Source of the DNA: Thermococcus sp.
GTDB taxonomy: Archaea; Methanobacteriota_B; Thermococci; Thermococcales; Thermococcaceae
Assembly (NCBI GenBank): GCA_027062125.1
Contig: JAMOTW010000108.1
Location: forward strand, 1-6,639
DNA length: 6,639 bases
Reading direction: 5' to 3'
Shown: in pieces, positions 6,435 through 6,639 of the stretch
Numbering within the stretch: position 1 is the first letter of the stretch
Layout of the letters: each line of letters starts with the position of its first letter
Made by a program: the position numbers and the translations under genes
Notes under the pieces: model-generated
What the model was told of the DNA's origin: nothing
The model's database searches: none
The model's input: only the letters and a program-made list of their open reading frames with translations

Positions 6435-6489
6435 GTGGCGCAGCCAGCCTCGGTTTTGACACATACCTGCAAACTCTCGCCGGCGCTGG

Positions 6490-6498
6490 GGTTATAAG
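6490..6498 (+). promoter_or_regulatory. TATA box of the CinA-like gene
   Basis: GGTTATAAG lies about 37 nt before the ATG at 6531. A start about 25 nt beyond its centre would fall near 6519, giving a leader of about 12 nt. A ribosome site GGTGGTG follows at 6521-6527. Confidence 0.55.
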
Positions 6499-6530
6499 GC
6501 TCCCCCGCGTAAGAACTCCCGGTGGTGGCG

Positions 6531-6639
6531 ATGTTCGCCGAGATACTGACAATAGGTGATGAGCTCCTCACAGGAAACACCGTCGACAGCAATTCGGCCT
6601 TCATAGCCCGGAAGCTCACCGAGAGGGGTTACTGGGTGA
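6531..6639 (+). CDS. CinA/MoCF-biosynthesis-domain protein, N-terminal part only
   Basis: The first 36 codons of a gene cut by the right edge. The protein begins MFAEILTIGDELLTG and continues NTVDSNSAFIARKL, the opening strand, GDELL-TG loop and N-x-x-x-I-x-x-x-L helix of the MoaB/MogA-like (MoCF) domain seen in CinA-type proteins. Family members include ADP-ribose pyrophosphatase/NMN deamidase-type CinA and molybdopterin enzymes; the visible part cannot separate them, though the FAEILTIGDELL start is most like archaeal CinA-family proteins. The ATG is set by GGTGGTG with 3-nt spacing, almost the same leader as glyS. It is divergent from GAPDH. Confidence 0.85.
   Translation, partial: MFAEILTIGDELLTGNTVDSNSAFIARKLTERGYWV

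Noticed and set aside
6372..6464. N-terminal extension of GAPDH upstream of GTG 6371
   Set aside because: The open frame continues upstream but would run through the ribosome site, TATA box and palindrome, and archaeal GAPDHs begin at the equivalent of AKVKVGINGYG.
6435..6489. Possible small gene or RNA between the GAPDH operator and the CinA-like promoter
   Set aside because: No open frame with a ribosome site, no tRNA-like or C/D-box pattern and no T-rich terminator was seen; it reads as plain intergenic DNA.

Overview
The window looks like chromosome of a hyperthermophilic euryarchaeon of the Thermococcales, most likely a Thermococcus. Evidence: an archaeal-type (type II) GAPDH with strong Thermococcus/Pyrococcus character, an archaeal glycyl-tRNA synthetase, frequent AGG/AGA and ATA codons in GC-rich genes, GGTGG-type ribosome binding sites, and short leaders behind TATA/BRE promoters. 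Genus and homologue assignments come from remembered family features, not from a search.

Layout. (1) 1-2051, plus: the 3' part of a GH13 pullulan/cyclodextrin-type hydrolase (CBM48-like domain, CBM34-like N-domain, catalytic barrel, C-terminal beta domain), entering from the left edge. It is broken twice: an in-frame TGA at 445-447 and a 1-nt loss near 1576-1590. The catalytic motifs remain, so it is either a young pseudogene or a gene with sequence errors. (2) 2152-3870, plus: intact glycyl-tRNA synthetase behind its own promoter. (3) 3867-4506, minus: an AT-richer two-gene mntA-hepT toxin-antitoxin module (MNT nucleotidyltransferase, then HEPN ribonuclease), whose last codon overlaps the glyS stop. 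(4) 4567-5363, plus: a tightly coupled pair, a DUF402 protein and a DUF167/YggU protein. (5) 5364-6371, minus: phosphorylating GAPDH, abutting the DUF167 gene stop to stop. (6) 6531-6639, plus: the first 36 codons of a CinA/MoCF-domain protein, cut by the right edge.

Function and regulation. The metabolic genes are linked by sugar metabolism: the hydrolase would break down alpha-glucans, and GAPDH in Thermococcales works mainly in gluconeogenesis. Just upstream of the GAPDH BRE/TATA is a perfect 7-bp inverted repeat with a 5-nt spacer (6416-6434). It closely resembles the Thermococcales glycolytic motif bound by the TrmBL1/Tgr regulator, in the position expected for activation. The toxin-antitoxin module appears to be an insertion between glyS and the DUF402 gene, and it shares an AT-rich divergent promoter element with the latter. 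No RNA genes, CRISPR arrays or insertion sequences were seen. All intergenic gaps are under 200 bases.
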